From Brevibacillus choshinensis (GTDB lineage: Bacteria > Bacillota > Bacilli > Brevibacillales > Brevibacillaceae): DNA of 63,994 nt. Both the position numbers and the translations under genes were made by a program. Positions 9,941 to 19,444 of this stretch are shown in pieces (the first letter of the stretch is position 1; the number at the start of each line of letters is the position of its first letter). Below the pieces are notes generated by a model that did not search any database, was not told the DNA's origin, and was given only the letters and a program-made list of their open reading frames with translations. The DNA lies in NCBI RefSeq assembly GCF_001420695.1, contig NZ_LJJB01000010.1, positions 2,023,734 to 2,087,727 on the forward strand, written 5' to 3'.

Positions 9941-10628
9941 CTTGTTTCTGGGTGTACTAGCAATCATTCTGGCGTTTCGGGGCGATGAATTCGTCGATTA
10001 TGCAGCCATTACGGTGATTATAGGCATGCTGGCAGACGGTCTAGACGGTCGTGTGGCGCGAATGTTGAATGCACAAAGTGAGTTTGGAAAGGAACTCGAT
10101 TCCCTTTCTGATGTCATTACTTTTGGTGTAGCGCCTGCCTTTATCATGTATGTCGTCGTTTTGAATGATTTTAACTGGCTCGGAATCTTTATCACAGCGA
10201 TCTTCCCGATTTGTGGGGCGTTGCGTTTGGCTCGTTTTAACGTACAGGCTGGCGTTCCCGGATATTTCATCGGCCTGCCGATTACGGCTGCAGGCGGAGT
10301 ACTCGCGACTCTTGCGCTGTACCATCAGGTATTTAATGCAGTCATGCTGGCAGTGAGCATGCTTTTGCTGGCATTCTTGATGGTGTCGAAGGTCAAATAC
10401 CCTAACTTCAAAAAAGTGGGAATTCCTAAATCGGCATACTGGATTACTCCTGTCATTATCGCCATCGTAGTTGTTGTGGCGGTCGAATACCCGCAGCAGT
10501 TTCCGAAAATCGTCTTTTTGCCGCTAGCTTTCTATGCCTTGTACGGAATAAAAAAAAACGTTGACTTTCTCGTCAAAAAGTTTCGTAAGAGAAAAAACAA
10601 AGAAGAGGAATCCGTTCCTTTTGAATGA
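9900..10628 (+). CDS. pssA: CDP-diacylglycerol--serine O-phosphatidyltransferase
   Basis: This membrane enzyme makes phosphatidylserine from CDP-diacylglycerol and serine, the precursor of phosphatidylethanolamine. The 242-residue protein contains the CDP-alcohol phosphotransferase signature from about residue 46: DG..GR.AR, then FG.ELDSLSD, which supplies the Mg-binding aspartates, followed by FGVAPAF. Six to eight hydrophobic helices span the rest; the C-terminus is strongly basic (KKFRKRKNKEEE). AGGAGG precedes the ATG by 6-7 bases. No decarboxylase gene is adjacent, so psd must be elsewhere. A clear terminator follows. Confidence 0.88.
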   Translation: MFVKSLPNILTVSNLFLGVLAIILAFRGDEFVDYAAITVIIGMLADGLDGRVARMLNAQSEFGKELDSLSDVITFGVAPAFIMYVVVLNDFNWLGIFITAIFPICGALRLARFNVQAGVPGYFIGLPITAAGGVLATLALYHQVFNAVMLAVSMLLLAFLMVSKVKYPNFKKVGIPKSAYWITPVIIAIVVVVAVEYPQQFPKIVFLPLAFYALYGIKKNVDFLVKKFRKRKNKEEESVPFE

Positions 10629-10641
10629 GTCAAAACAAGGA

Positions 10642-10677
10642 AAAAACCCGCTGAAATTGAGCGGGTTTTTCTTTTTT
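10642..10677 (+). terminator. Terminator after pssA
   Basis: AAAACCCGCT pairs with AGCGGGTTTT around a short loop and is followed by CTTTTTTT. The flanking A and T runs would also let it act weakly on the other strand. Confidence 0.92.
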
Positions 10678-10763
10678 TACGTGCAAGCTCCTCCATGAAC
10701 AATCATCGATAGGAGTTTTTTATGCAACTTTTTTAGGGGTTCGTTCGTATTACGAGGGGAGGC

Positions 10764-11159
10764 CTATGAAAGGTTGAAAACACCCAACGTATTCAGCCGA
10801 TTGGATTCTTTTTGCAGCACGTCTTCGAGTTTGATGTCCGTGATGTTGCACAATGCAGTAATGTAAAACAGGTTTTTTCCCAGCTCAGCGGTCAACACAT
10901 CGCGGCAATGCTCACACAAGGGGCCAGTGAAATGAGTATCCAGTTGTGATTTGTTCTCTTCCATGTTTTTGTTCGAATCGTACGTCTGCTTTTTGGCGAC
11001 TACCTCGACACAGCCACATTCTGTAATGGCTTTGGTCAACGAACGGTTGATGCGGGATGCAGTTTCCTGAACTTTGGACATGACGTCGAGTACGCTGCGG
11101 TGCCTGATCAAGAGTTCTGAGACTTGCGTTTGGAAGCCGTCTACATTGCTTTTGTCCAT
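10764..11159 (-). CDS. Conserved DUF1573-type protein of unknown function
   Basis: This 131-residue cytoplasmic protein has no signal peptide or membrane helix. I recall similar proteins in Bacillales genomes annotated as DUF1573; no biochemical role is known to me. It is mostly helical, with two cysteine clusters (ECGCVEV near residue 50 and CEHC near residue 82). A C-terminal stretch, LGKNLFYITALCN then EDVLQKE, loosely resembles the helices of MazG-like pyrophosphohydrolases, but the metal-binding acidic pattern is incomplete, so I do not assign that function. ATG at 11159 has GAGGTG about 8 bases before it; GTG at 11168 is possible. It is the only reverse-strand gene in the first 38 kb. 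Confidence 0.7.
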   Translation of the reverse strand: MDKSNVDGFQTQVSELLIRHRSVLDVMSKVQETASRINRSLTKAITECGCVEVVAKKQTYDSNKNMEENKSQLDTHFTGPLCEHCRDVLTAELGKNLFYITALCNITDIKLEDVLQKESNRLNTLGVFNLS

Positions 11160-11321
11160 ATGGTTCACCTCTGCTTTAGGCTATAATTATCGTCACAATT
11201 TTCGCACATTGCGCTACAGCCATTATAAGAAGGGAGTCTGCTCTCTGTCAATTTGATTCAGAAGGAAACGGATGTTCGAGGTTGACGGCAAAATGACAAC
11301 TATGTTAAAATTTTTGGCTAT

Positions 11322-11351
11322 TTGACATGGTAAATTAAATTTTGCTATAGT
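11322..11351 (+). promoter_or_regulatory. Sigma-A promoter of yacL
   Basis: TTGACA at 11322-11327 and TATAGT at 11346-11351 are 18 bases apart; TG at 11343-11344 gives an extended -10. It lies in a 287-base gap whose other half holds the start region of the reverse-strand gene. Confidence 0.85.
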
Positions 11352-11446
11352 GGGGTGAAAGTGGTGAAGAAGGGTTTTTGCCATTTGGAAAGAAATAGGT
11401 TTTTACTTATAGGCTTCTGTCTATATTAATAAAAGGAGGTGAAGGC

Positions 11447-12535
11447 ATGGTACGCCGCATAGGAAAAATCTTTTTTGTTTTGATTGGTGGGGGCTTGGGC
11501 TACCAGTACGGTGCTGACTTGTTCTCATTGCTAAATAAGCTGTTAAATTTCGGAGAAGTAGCAGGGACGCAATACATTGGTGCGGTTCTTGGTGCCATTT
11601 TGTTCTTCTTTTTAGCTAATTGGCTCTTGGATTATATTTTGAGGGTGATTCGTTGGGGAGAAGAGACACTCGTCAAAATGCCAATTGTGGATGTCATGTT
11701 CGGAGCGATGGGGTTGATTAGTGGTCTTATTGTTGCCTTTTTATTATTCCTGCCCATCAGTAAAATTCCGATCCCTATCATAGGTGATCTGTTGCCGTTG
11801 GTTGTGTCTGGTTTGCTTGGTTACTTGGGATTCCAAGTTGGATTCCGCAAACGGGATGAAATTATGTCGGTTTTTTCCATCGGTCGGAAGGATAAGAAAA
11901 AGGACAATAGCAATACCGCGACGAACGTAGAAAATAAAATCTTGGATACGAGTGTTATCATCGACGGTCGCATTGCAGACATTTGCCGCACTGGCTTTTT
12001 GGAAGGTGTGCTTGTCATTCCGGGATTTGTGCTAGAGGAACTACAACACATTGCTGATTCCTCCGACGTGCTGAAGAGAAACAGAGGACGCCGGGGACTT
12101 GATATTTTGAATAAGATTCAAAAAGAGATGAAAGTAAAAGTGCAAATTTGGGAAGGCGATTTTGAAGAAGTCTCCGAGGTCGACAGCAAGCTGATCAAGC
12201 TGGCAAAAGTCATGAATGGGAAAGTCGTGACGAATGACTTCAACCTGAACAAAGTATGCGAATTGCAAGGTGTCTCCGTCTTGAACATCAATGATTTGGC
12301 AAACGCGGTCAAGCCGGTTGTCCTGCCAGGTGAAGAAATGAACGTTCAAGTCATCAAGGACGGCAAGGAGCACGGTCAAGGGGTTGCTTATCTGGACGAT
12401 GGCACGATGATCGTCGTAGAAGGCGGACGCGAGTATATCGGCAACGATGTAGATGTTCTCGTGACCAGCGTGCTGCAAACTTCGGCGGGTCGAATGATTT
12501 TCGCTAAGCCAAAGCTGTTGGAAAAAGCATTGTAG
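11447..12535 (+). CDS. yacL: YacL-type membrane protein with PIN and TRAM domains
   Basis: Residues 1 to about 135 hold four hydrophobic helices. A basic linker leads into a PIN nuclease fold starting [14 protein letters not shown] near 166, with further acidic residues in RRGLDIL and [12 protein letters not shown]-terminal TRAM domain (about 290-345) is an RNA-binding module also found in tRNA-modifying enzymes. The combination suggests a membrane-anchored RNA-processing or toxin-like nuclease, but its substrate is unknown. AAAAGGAGGTG precedes the ATG. It starts the yacL-ispD-ispF group, 21 bases before ispD. Confidence 0.88.
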   Translation: MVRRIGKIFFVLIGGGLGYQYGADLFSLLNKLLNFGEVAGTQYIGAVLGAILFFFLANWLLDYILRVIRWGEETLVKMPIVDVMFGAMGLISGLIVAFLLFLPISKIPIPIIGDLLPLVVSGLLGYLGFQVGFRKRDEIMSVFSIGRKDKKKDNSNTATNVENKILDTSVIIDGRIADICRTGFLEGVLVIPGFVLEELQHIADSSDVLKRNRGRRGLDILNKIQKEMKVKVQIWEGDFEEVSEVDSKLIKLAKVMNGKVVTNDFNLNKVCELQGVSVLNINDLANAVKPVVLPGEEMNVQVIKDGKEHGQGVAYLDDGTMIVVEGGREYIGNDVDVLVTSVLQTSAGRMIFAKPKLLEKAL

Positions 12536-12556
12536 AGAGACAGGAGAGGGAAGATC

Positions 12557-13243
12557 GTGGGTACGGGAGTCGTGATCGTTGCCGCTGGTTCCGGAAAACG
12601 GATGGGTGGCGAACGAAACAAGCTGTGGTTGCCTCTGGGTGGTGAGCCTATTTTGGCTCATACGGTTCGCCTGTTTGCGACACACCGAGAGATTGATGAG
12701 ATCGTGCTGGTTGTCAGCACAGAAGACCATAGCAGTGTACTGAAATGGCTCGATCGCGAGCGAATCCGTGTGACAGTTACCTTGGGCGGTGCCGAAAGAC
12801 AGGACAGCGTGAGAAATGGTCTGTCCGCACTCTCCAACGAATGCTCCTATGTGCTCGTTCACGATGCTGCCCGACCTTTCGTTACTCGCAAGCAGATCAG
12901 TGCTATGATCAAACAAGTACAACAGGATCAAGCAACGATCATGGCAGTGCCAGTGAAGGATACGATAAAAGTGGTGGGGACGACTGGAATTGTCGAGTCG
13001 ACCCCAGCACGTGAAAGCTTGTGGGCTGTTCAAACCCCACAAGCTTTTCGTATGTCTTTGCTGCGAGACGCACACCGGACGGCAGTGGAAACGGGCAAGA
13101 TGGGAACAGACGACGCTATGCTGGTTGAATGGTTAGGGCATCCTGTGACAGTCATGCAAGGAAGCTATGAGAATATAAAAATCACCACCCCTGATGACTT
13201 GTGGCTAGGTGAAGAGATCTTGCGTAAACGAAAGGGAGAGTAA
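12557..13243 (+). CDS. ispD: 2-C-methyl-D-erythritol 4-phosphate cytidylyltransferase
   Basis: IspD attaches CMP to methylerythritol phosphate in the MEP route to isoprenoids. The 228-residue protein opens with the nucleotide-binding loop VIVAAGSGKRMGG and contains VHDAARPFV near residue 97 and the TPQAF motif near 160. The start is GTG at 12557, after GGAGAGGG. It is three bases from ispF, the enzyme two steps later, so the two are translationally coupled. Confidence 0.95.
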   Translation: MGTGVVIVAAGSGKRMGGERNKLWLPLGGEPILAHTVRLFATHREIDEIVLVVSTEDHSSVLKWLDRERIRVTVTLGGAERQDSVRNGLSALSNECSYVLVHDAARPFVTRKQISAMIKQVQQDQATIMAVPVKDTIKVVGTTGIVESTPARESLWAVQTPQAFRMSLLRDAHRTAVETGKMGTDDAMLVEWLGHPVTVMQGSYENIKITTPDDLWLGEEILRKRKGE

Positions 13244-13246
13244 CTC

Positions 13247-13720
13247 ATGCGTATTGGACAAGGGTTTGATGTGCATCAACTGGTAGAGGGACGGCCTTGC
13301 ATCATTGGTGGCGTTACGATCCCCTACGAAAAAGGATTGCTAGGGCATTCGGATGCAGATGTGCTTTTGCATGCGATTAGCGATGCAATACTCGGAGCCA
13401 TCGGCGAAGGAGATATCGGAAGGCATTTTCCAGATACCGATCCAGCCTTCAAGGATGCGGATAGTGTCAAGCTGCTTCAGCACGTGTGGGCACTGGTAAA
13501 AGAACGGGGATACCGACTGGGGAATGTGGATGCGACCATTATTGCGCAAGCTCCAAAAATGGCTCCTTACATCCCGCAAATGCAAGAAGTCATTGCCCGC
13601 GTACTGGAAGCAGAGGATCTCTCGCAAGTCAACGTGAAAGCGACGACGACAGAAAAGCTGGGCTTCCCAGGTCGGGGAGAAGGAATCGCTGCCCAGGCTG
13701 CATGCTTGCTTGTCAAGTAG
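13247..13720 (+). CDS. ispF: 2-C-methyl-D-erythritol 2,4-cyclodiphosphate synthase
   Basis: IspF cyclises the CDP-methylerythritol phosphate intermediate with release of CMP. The 157-residue protein shows the zinc-binding residues Asp and His of GFDVHQL (residues 8 and 10) and His42 in [10 protein letters not shown], plus the [10 protein letters not shown] motif near residue 130. The family forms trimers with active sites at subunit interfaces. Start and length match the family closely. Confidence 0.96.
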   Translation: MRIGQGFDVHQLVEGRPCIIGGVTIPYEKGLLGHSDADVLLHAISDAILGAIGEGDIGRHFPDTDPAFKDADSVKLLQHVWALVKERGYRLGNVDATIIAQAPKMAPYIPQMQEVIARVLEAEDLSQVNVKATTTEKLGFPGRGEGIAAQAACLLVK

Positions 13721-13789
13721 AGGGGCAAGGTGTAACATAAGGCATTAGAAAACATTTTTTCGTTTACATTCATAAGGATGGTGCTACCC

Positions 13790-15256
13790 ATGGCGAAAGA
13801 AATCCGCACGCGATATGCTCCTAGTCCTACGGGGCATTTACATATCGGCGGCGCACGTACAGCGCTTTTCAATTACTTGTTTGCAAAACATCACGGAGGT
13901 TCGTTCATCGTTCGGATTGAAGATACGGACCAAACACGCAACAAGGAAAATGCTGACGAAGAGCAAATGAAAAACCTGAAATGGCTCGGTGTGAAGTGGG
14001 AAGAGGGTACAGACGTTGGCGGTCCTTATGGGCCATATCGCCAAATGGAACGTCTGGACATCTATCGTACCTATATCGAACAATTGCTCGCTGAAGGCAA
14101 GGCGTACTATTGCTACGCAACCAAGGAAGAGCTGGATGCAGAACGCGAAGAGCAGATCGCTCGCGGAGAGACACCTCGCATTCTGGAAAAGCATCGCCAC
14201 GTAACAGATGAAGAACGTGCGCAGTTCGAAGCCGAAGGACGCGTTCCATCTATTCACTTCCTCGTCCATGACGATCGAGAGTACGTTGTTGATGATATGA
14301 TTCGTGGACAAGTTACTTTTAATTCCAATGAGATGGGCGACTTTGTCATCTGCCGTCCTGATGGAATTCCTACCTATAATTTTGCAGTTGTGATTGATGA
14401 CTACCTGATGAAAATCAGCCATGTCATTCGTGGGGAAGAGCATCTGTCCAATACGCCACGTCAATTGATGATTTATGAGGCGTTTGGTTGGGAGTCACCA
14501 CAATTTGCTCACTTGGCTCTGATTCTGAACCAAGAAGGCAAAAAAATGTCCAAGCGCGATGAAAGCATTCTCCAGTTCATCGAGCAATACCGCGACCTGG
14601 GCTTCTTGCCAGAAGCGATCGTAAACTTCCTCGTGCTTCTAGGCTGGTCCCCAGGTGGCGAAGAAGAGATTTTTCTCATAGACGATCTCATCAAGCTGTT
14701 CTCGATGGACCGCGTCAACAAGTCTCCGGCCGTATTTGATGCGACCAAAATGAACTGGATGAACAACTTCTATCTGAAGCGTCAACCACTTGATATGATC
14801 ACAGATCTGTGTGTTCCTCATCTGCAAAAAGCAGGGTTCATCGAAGAGACGTTGTCTGGTGACAAACGCGATTGGGTCCGCAGTATTGTAGGGTTGTACC
14901 AGGAGCAAATGTCATATTGCGCGCAAATCGTTCCGCTGGCAGCTCTTTTCTTCCTCGACGAAGTGGTGTACGATGAGGAAGCAAGACTGGTTTTGAAAGA
15001 ACCGCAATTGCCAGAAGTTCTCTCGTCATTTGTGAAGCACCTATCAGCACAAGAGGAATATCATGTAGATATTATCAAGGCTGCGCTGAAAGAGGTTCAA
15101 AAAGAAACGGGACACAAGGGCAAGGCGTTGTTCATGCCAGTACGTGTAGGAGCAACTGGCCAAGCGCACGGACGAGATCTCGCGGAGACGCTCTACTTGC
15201 TAGGCCGTGACAAAGTGCTGGATCGCACGAACCGAGTGATTGCAAACGGGGAATAG
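13790..15256 (+). CDS. gltX: Glutamyl-tRNA synthetase
   Basis: This class I synthetase charges tRNA-Glu, and in most Bacillales also mischarges tRNA-Gln for later amidation. The 488-residue protein has the HIGH-type motif HLHIGG near residue 19 and KKMSKRDES near residue 251, with the helical anticodon-binding domain at the C-terminus. ATG at 13790 is preferred because AAGGATGG lies 8 bases upstream; the ATG at 13778 has no spacing for a ribosome site. It precedes cysE-cysS, an arrangement also known in Bacillus subtilis. Confidence 0.95.
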   Translation: MAKEIRTRYAPSPTGHLHIGGARTALFNYLFAKHHGGSFIVRIEDTDQTRNKENADEEQMKNLKWLGVKWEEGTDVGGPYGPYRQMERLDIYRTYIEQLLAEGKAYYCYATKEELDAEREEQIARGETPRILEKHRHVTDEERAQFEAEGRVPSIHFLVHDDREYVVDDMIRGQVTFNSNEMGDFVICRPDGIPTYNFAVVIDDYLMKISHVIRGEEHLSNTPRQLMIYEAFGWESPQFAHLALILNQEGKKMSKRDESILQFIEQYRDLGFLPEAIVNFLVLLGWSPGGEEEIFLIDDLIKLFSMDRVNKSPAVFDATKMNWMNNFYLKRQPLDMITDLCVPHLQKAGFIEETLSGDKRDWVRSIVGLYQEQMSYCAQIVPLAALFFLDEVVYDEEARLVLKEPQLPEVLSSFVKHLSAQEEYHVDIIKAALKEVQKETGHKGKALFMPVRVGATGQAHGRDLAETLYLLGRDKVLDRTNRVIANGE

Positions 15257-15269
15257 GTCAGACCTTTCC

Positions 15270-15574
15270 TTTTCACAATAGAAGCATGCGAAGATCAGGA
15301 GAAGTACAGCGGTAGGCACGCCTACAGAGAGGATGGAAAGGTGAGAGCCATCCGACGTGTCCCGTATGGAAATGCGCCTGTGAGCTATGAGCTGAACCTG
15401 TCCGTTGAAGTGGGCATCAGTAGGTGAATCGGCAGCCCGCCGTTATCGGGTTATTGAGCTCGATCGTTTCGTGGTTGATGAACGACACGCGAATCGATCG
15501 AAAGCAGAGTGGAACCACGGTAAAAAGCCGTCTCTGTCCCTTTCTATGTGAAGGGGCAGGGACGTTTTTTATTT
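15270..15574 (+). promoter_or_regulatory. Cysteine-type T-box riboswitch leader of cysE-cysS
   Basis: The leader holds the near-invariant T-box AGAGTGGAACCACGG at 15506-15520, followed by a strong terminator (TCTCTGTCCC pairing with GGGGCAGGGA, then TTTTTT at 15565-15570). The upstream stem I region has the GGTGAGAGCC element at 15340-15349. In GGAAATGCGCC, TGC at 15373-15375 is the likely specifier codon, reading cysteine. Uncharged tRNA-Cys would pair with the specifier and T-box and prevent termination, raising cysE, cysS and downstream expression. Exact leader ends are estimated. Confidence 0.9.
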
Positions 15575-15606
15575 TAGAAAGAAAATCAGGCAGGAGGTGC
15601 CACCCA

Positions 15607-16272
15607 GTGTTTGCACAATTAAGAGACGACATACAGGTCGTATTTGAACGAGACCCGGCTGCGCGCAGTACTCTGGAGGTTGTCATGACTTACTCCGGTT
15701 TGCACGCGATATGGGGGCACCGCATTGCCCACAAGTTGTGGAAGGCAGAGTGGTGTACGCTGGCGCGGGCAGTATCTCAGATGTTTCGCTTTTTTACGGG
15801 CATTGAGATTCATCCGGGCGCGCGAATTGGTAGAGGATTGTTTATCGATCACGGAATGGGTGTCGTAATTGGGGAAACATGTGAGATTGGCGACAACGTG
15901 ACCGTTTACCAGGGAGTGACCTTGGGGGGGACAGGGAAAGAAAAAGGAAAACGACATCCTACTGTCGGCAATGATGTCATTATTGCTACGGGAGCCAAAG
16001 TGTTGGGTTCCTTCAAGATTGGCGATAATTCAAAGATAGGGGCAGGCGCGGTTGTGTTACAGGAAGTGCCTCCCAACTCTACTGTGGTCGGAATTAAAGC
16101 ACGCATCGTCATACAGGATGGAAAGCGCGTCAAATGCGATCTGGACCATGTGAATTTACCTGACCCTGTCGCTGATACGATCCGTCAGATGCAACGGGAA
16201 ATTGATCACTTGCGCAAGGAATTGGAACATTTGAGGGAGGATAAAAAGAGCCATGAGCATTCAGTTGACTAA
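15607..16272 (+). CDS. cysE: Serine O-acetyltransferase
   Basis: CysE makes O-acetylserine from serine and acetyl-CoA, the first committed step of cysteine synthesis. The 221-residue protein has the N-terminal helical domain ([20 protein letters not shown]) and a left-handed beta-helix of hexapeptide repeats from about residue 70, with the catalytic [10 protein letters not shown] and TLGGTG segments. The start is GTG at 15607, after AGGAGGTG at 15592-15599; longer frames run back into the T-box and are not translated. It overlaps cysS by 20 bases. Confidence 0.95.
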   Translation: MFAQLRDDIQVVFERDPAARSTLEVVMTYSGLHAIWGHRIAHKLWKAEWCTLARAVSQMFRFFTGIEIHPGARIGRGLFIDHGMGVVIGETCEIGDNVTVYQGVTLGGTGKEKGKRHPTVGNDVIIATGAKVLGSFKIGDNSKIGAGAVVLQEVPPNSTVVGIKARIVIQDGKRVKCDLDHVNLPDPVADTIRQMQREIDHLRKELEHLREDKKSHEHSVD

Positions 16273-17659
16273 TACATTGACCAGGCGAAAGGAACCGTTT
16301 GTGACATTGGAGCCAGGAAAGGTGAAAATGTACGTGTGCGGCCCTACCGTGTACAACTACATCCACATCGGGAACTCCCGTCCGGCAATTGTTTTCGACA
16401 CGCTTCGTCGATATTTGAAATATCGCGGGTACCAAGTGACCTTCGTGCGAAACATAACGGACGTGGACGATAAACTGATTCGTGTGGCAAATGAAGAGGG
16501 GACGACGGTCAAAGAAGTGGCTGACCGCTTTACGGATGCTTATAACGAAGATTTGCGTTCCTTAAACGTGTTGCCCCCAGATATCCAGCCGCGCGTGATG
16601 CAGACGATCCCTGAAATCATTGAGTTCGTGGAGGGTCTGATCGAAAAAGGCTTCGCGTACGAGAGTGAAGGGGACGTATATTTCCGCACGGGTCGATTTG
16701 AAGAATACGGCAAGCTGTCCCACCAACCATTGGATGACTTGCAGGCAGGAGCACGAGTAGAAATTAACGAGAAGAAGGAACATCCGCTCGATTTCGCTCT
16801 ATGGAAGTCAGCAAAACCAGGTGAAGTCGCTTGGAGCAGCCCGTGGGGCGAAGGTCGCCCTGGGTGGCATATTGAGTGCTCGGCGATGGCATTGAAGTTT
16901 CTTGGAGAAGAAATCGACATTCATGCCGGTGGTACCGATCTGGTGTTCCCCCATCATGAAAATGAGATTGCGCAGTCGGAGTGCTTTACAGGCAAGGTAT
17001 TTGCCCGTTACTGGCTGCACAATGGAATGCTCAATATCAATAACGAAAAAATGTCCAAATCACTGGGTAACTTCCTGTTGGCGAGAGATTTGGTTAAACA
17101 ATTTGGTGGTCAGCTGATTCGCTTTTTCATGCTGCTAGCTCACTATCGCAACCCGATCAATTTTAGCGATGACCTGCTGGATCAAGCATCCAACGGCTTG
17201 GAGAGAATCAAGACGGCTTACAACAACTTGACCTATCGTCTGGGAATGTCCCGCGCGGAAGAACCGAACGGACAGGCGGAAGAGCAGGCACGTATCATAG
17301 GCGAGCTGCGGGAGAGATTCATCACCGAAATGGACGACGATCTCAATACGGCAAATGCCATCACCGTTTTGTTTGATGTGGTGAAAGAAGCGAATCTGTA
17401 CATGCGCCATGATAATGTGGGTACCCGCGAGATCCAGGCTTACAAGGATTTGCTCGTGGAGCTTACTGGCATACTCGGACTGGTGCTTGAACAAGAAGAA
17501 GAATTGCTGGACAGTGAGATTGATGCGCTGATCGAGGAGCGGACAGAAGCACGCAAGGCACGTAACTTTGCGCGTTCAGACGAAATTCGCGACCTGCTTG
17601 CTGCAAAAGGAATCGTGCTGGAAGACACTCCACAGGGTGTTCGCTGGCGCCGAAAATAA
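16253..17659 (+). CDS. cysS: Cysteinyl-tRNA synthetase
   Basis: This class I synthetase charges tRNA-Cys. The 468-residue protein has the zinc cysteine in VCGPTVYN near residue 28, the HIGH-type motif YIHIGNSRP, the GWHIEC and HHENEIAQ zinc-site segments (about 205-240), and KMSKSLGN near residue 266. Its start lies inside cysE, so cysteine supply and charging are translated together under one T-box. Confidence 0.96.
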   Translation: MSIQLTNTLTRRKEPFVTLEPGKVKMYVCGPTVYNYIHIGNSRPAIVFDTLRRYLKYRGYQVTFVRNITDVDDKLIRVANEEGTTVKEVADRFTDAYNEDLRSLNVLPPDIQPRVMQTIPEIIEFVEGLIEKGFAYESEGDVYFRTGRFEEYGKLSHQPLDDLQAGARVEINEKKEHPLDFALWKSAKPGEVAWSSPWGEGRPGWHIECSAMALKFLGEEIDIHAGGTDLVFPHHENEIAQSECFTGKVFARYWLHNGMLNINNEKMSKSLGNFLLARDLVKQFGGQLIRFFMLLAHYRNPINFSDDLLDQASNGLERIKTAYNNLTYRLGMSRAEEPNGQAEEQARIIGELRERFITEMDDDLNTANAITVLFDVVKEANLYMRHDNVGTREIQAYKDLLVELTGILGLVLEQEEELLDSEIDALIEERTEARKARNFARSDEIRDLLAAKGIVLEDTPQGVRWRRK

Positions 17660-17676
17660 GGGGCCGAAGAGACGAA

Positions 17677-18078
17677 ATGCAAAAAGAAGAATTGACCCGA
17701 GATCCTAATCAGACCAATCCATTGGTGCTTGCTTTTCTCGGCGACGCTACGTATGCCCATTGTGTGAGGTATCATTTGATTGCCAAGGGGCTGGTGAAAC
17801 CAAACCAGCTCCACAAAACGGCAAACCGTTACGTTTCGGCGAAGGCGCAGGCAAACATTTTGTTGACCCTGCTGCCTACTTTGCCGGAAGATGAAGTAAA
17901 CGTAGTGAAGCGGGGGAGAAATGCCAAGTCTGGGTCAACCGCAAAAAATGCGGATATTATTGACTATCGACATGCGACGGCTTTTGAAGCCCTCATCGGA
18001 TACCTGTACTTAAATGGGAAAGAAGAGCGGATTGCTGAAATTATGCAGCAGGCTTTTGCAATTGTGGAAGGAGAATAA
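17677..18078 (+). CDS. mrnC: Mini-ribonuclease III (23S rRNA maturation)
   Basis: MrnC trims the 5' and 3' ends of 23S precursor RNA. The 133-residue product is an RNase III catalytic domain without the double-stranded RNA-binding domain. The acidic catalytic segment LGDATYAHCVR is near residues 22-32, and FEALIGYLYL supplies the second acidic site near residue 107. It sits 17 bases after cysS and 3 bases before rlmB. Confidence 0.94.
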   Translation: MQKEELTRDPNQTNPLVLAFLGDATYAHCVRYHLIAKGLVKPNQLHKTANRYVSAKAQANILLTLLPTLPEDEVNVVKRGRNAKSGSTAKNADIIDYRHATAFEALIGYLYLNGKEERIAEIMQQAFAIVEGE

Positions 18079-18081
18079 AGA

Positions 18082-18837
18082 ATGAGTGAAGAGTGGATTC
18101 TCGGGAAAAACCCGGTTATCGAAGCGCTGCGTTCTGGGCGCACCATAAATAAGATTTGGATTGCAGAGGGAACGAATAAAAACTTGATGGCACCAGTCTT
18201 TGCGTTGGCAAAGGATGCAGGGGTCATCGTTACTACAGCCAATCGCAAAAAACTGGATCAGCTTGTCTCCTCGGATAACCACCAGGGCGTAGTGGCTTCT
18301 GTTGCTGCTTATGATTATGTAGAAGTGGACGATATCCTGAAGCGGGCAGAAGAGAAGAACCAGCCTCCATTTATTTTGTTGTTGGACGAGCTGGAGGATC
18401 CGCATAATCTTGGTTCGATCATGAGGACGGCAGATGCGGTGGGAGCTCATGGTGTCATCATTCCGAAGAGACGTTCGGTGAGTCTGACAGCGACAGTAGC
18501 CAAGGCTTCTGCTGGTGCGATTAACTACGTACCAGTTGCGAGGGTCACCAATCTGGTTCGCACAATGGAAGAGCTCAAAGAGCGTGGAGTGTGGATTGCA
18601 GGCACGGACGCAAGCGCCAAGCAAGATTTCCGCCAAGGTGATTACACCATGCCTCTCGCGATCGTCATCGGCAGTGAAGGCAAAGGGATGAGCCGATTGG
18701 TCCGAGAAAACTGTGATTTTCTGTACAGCATGCCTATGGCCGGTAACGTCACCTCGCTCAACGCATCCGTGGCTGCTGCCTTGTTGATGTACGAAGTTTA
18801 TCGTTCCAGGAGTCCACTACCTACGCGGGTGAAATAA
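18082..18837 (+). CDS. rlmB: 23S rRNA 2'-O-ribose methyltransferase, TrmH/SpoU family
   Basis: The 251-residue protein has the N-terminal L30e-like substrate-binding domain and a SpoU-family knotted domain with the three motifs DPHNLGSIMRTADA (about 112), IVIGSEGKGM (about 194) and PMAGNVTSLNASVA (about 217). The family methylates a guanosine ribose in the peptidyl transferase region. AAGGAG precedes the ATG. It is one base from rae1. Confidence 0.92.
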   Translation: MSEEWILGKNPVIEALRSGRTINKIWIAEGTNKNLMAPVFALAKDAGVIVTTANRKKLDQLVSSDNHQGVVASVAAYDYVEVDDILKRAEEKNQPPFILLLDELEDPHNLGSIMRTADAVGAHGVIIPKRRSVSLTATVAKASAGAINYVPVARVTNLVRTMEELKERGVWIAGTDASAKQDFRQGDYTMPLAIVIGSEGKGMSRLVRENCDFLYSMPMAGNVTSLNASVAAALLMYEVYRSRSPLPTRVK

Positions 18838-18838
18838 A

Positions 18839-19363
18839 ATGGCCAAGAAGAAAGCCAAGCAGCTGTTGATCGTGGATGGCTACAATATCATCGGTGCCTG
18901 GCCGGATCTGCGCTTGTTGAAAGATCAGGATCGAATGGACGAGGCCCGTGATCAATTGGTTTCCAAAATGGCAGAATACCAGAGCTTTACAGGTACGAAA
19001 GTCATCGTCGTATTTGATGCTTACAATGTGCCGGGGATCGGACGACAAATTGAGGACTATCAGGTCGAGGTCTATTTCACGAAGAAAAAGGAGACGGCTG
19101 ACGAAAAAATTGAGCAGCTAGTCTCCGAATTTCAGCAGAAAAATCGACAAATCTACGTAGCTACCTCAGACTATACTTCCCAGCGTGTCATTTTTGGTCA
19201 GGGAGCATTGCGCAAATCCGCGCGGGAGTTATTACTTGACATGGAAGTGGCAGGAAAAGAAATCAGGCAGCAAGTGGTCCAATCCAGGGAAGAACGTTTC
19301 TCCAAACGAATTCCGTTGAATGATGAAATAGCGAAAATATTCGAAAAATGGAGAAGGGAATAA
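18839..19363 (+). CDS. rae1: Rae1 (YacP), ribosome-associated A-site endoribonuclease
   Basis: The 174-residue NYN/PIN-like protein begins with the catalytic segment LLIVDGYNIIGAWPDL and contains VVFDAYNVPG and VATSDYTSQ, which supply further acidic residues. Its B. subtilis relative enters the ribosomal A site and cuts certain mRNAs during translation. It ends the cysE-rae1 group and abuts the sigH promoter. Confidence 0.9.
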   Translation: MAKKKAKQLLIVDGYNIIGAWPDLRLLKDQDRMDEARDQLVSKMAEYQSFTGTKVIVVFDAYNVPGIGRQIEDYQVEVYFTKKKETADEKIEQLVSEFQQKNRQIYVATSDYTSQRVIFGQGALRKSARELLLDMEVAGKEIRQQVVQSREERFSKRIPLNDEIAKIFEKWRRE

Positions 19364-19374
19364 CTTGGATTCGG

Positions 19375-19403
19375 TTGACGCTTTTTTACGGCACATGTAT
19401 AAT
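19375..19403 (+). promoter_or_regulatory. Sigma-A promoter of sigH
   Basis: TTGACG at 19375-19380 and a perfect TATAAT at 19398-19403 are 17 bases apart, 42 bases before the sigH start. In B. subtilis the equivalent promoter is repressed by AbrB; no AbrB consensus can be judged here. Confidence 0.9.
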
Positions 19404-19444
19404 AACGCTATCTATGGAGAAACCGGTTGGCGGAGGGATCATTT

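Noticed and set aside
11447-12535. YacL as a toxin of a toxin-antitoxin pair because of its PIN domain
   Set aside because: It has membrane helices and a TRAM domain, no antitoxin neighbour, and sits in a conserved housekeeping place.
15424-15606. Longer N-terminus for CysE reaching back to 15424
   Set aside because: That stretch is the T-box leader and terminator; family alignment and AGGAGGTG place the start at 15607.
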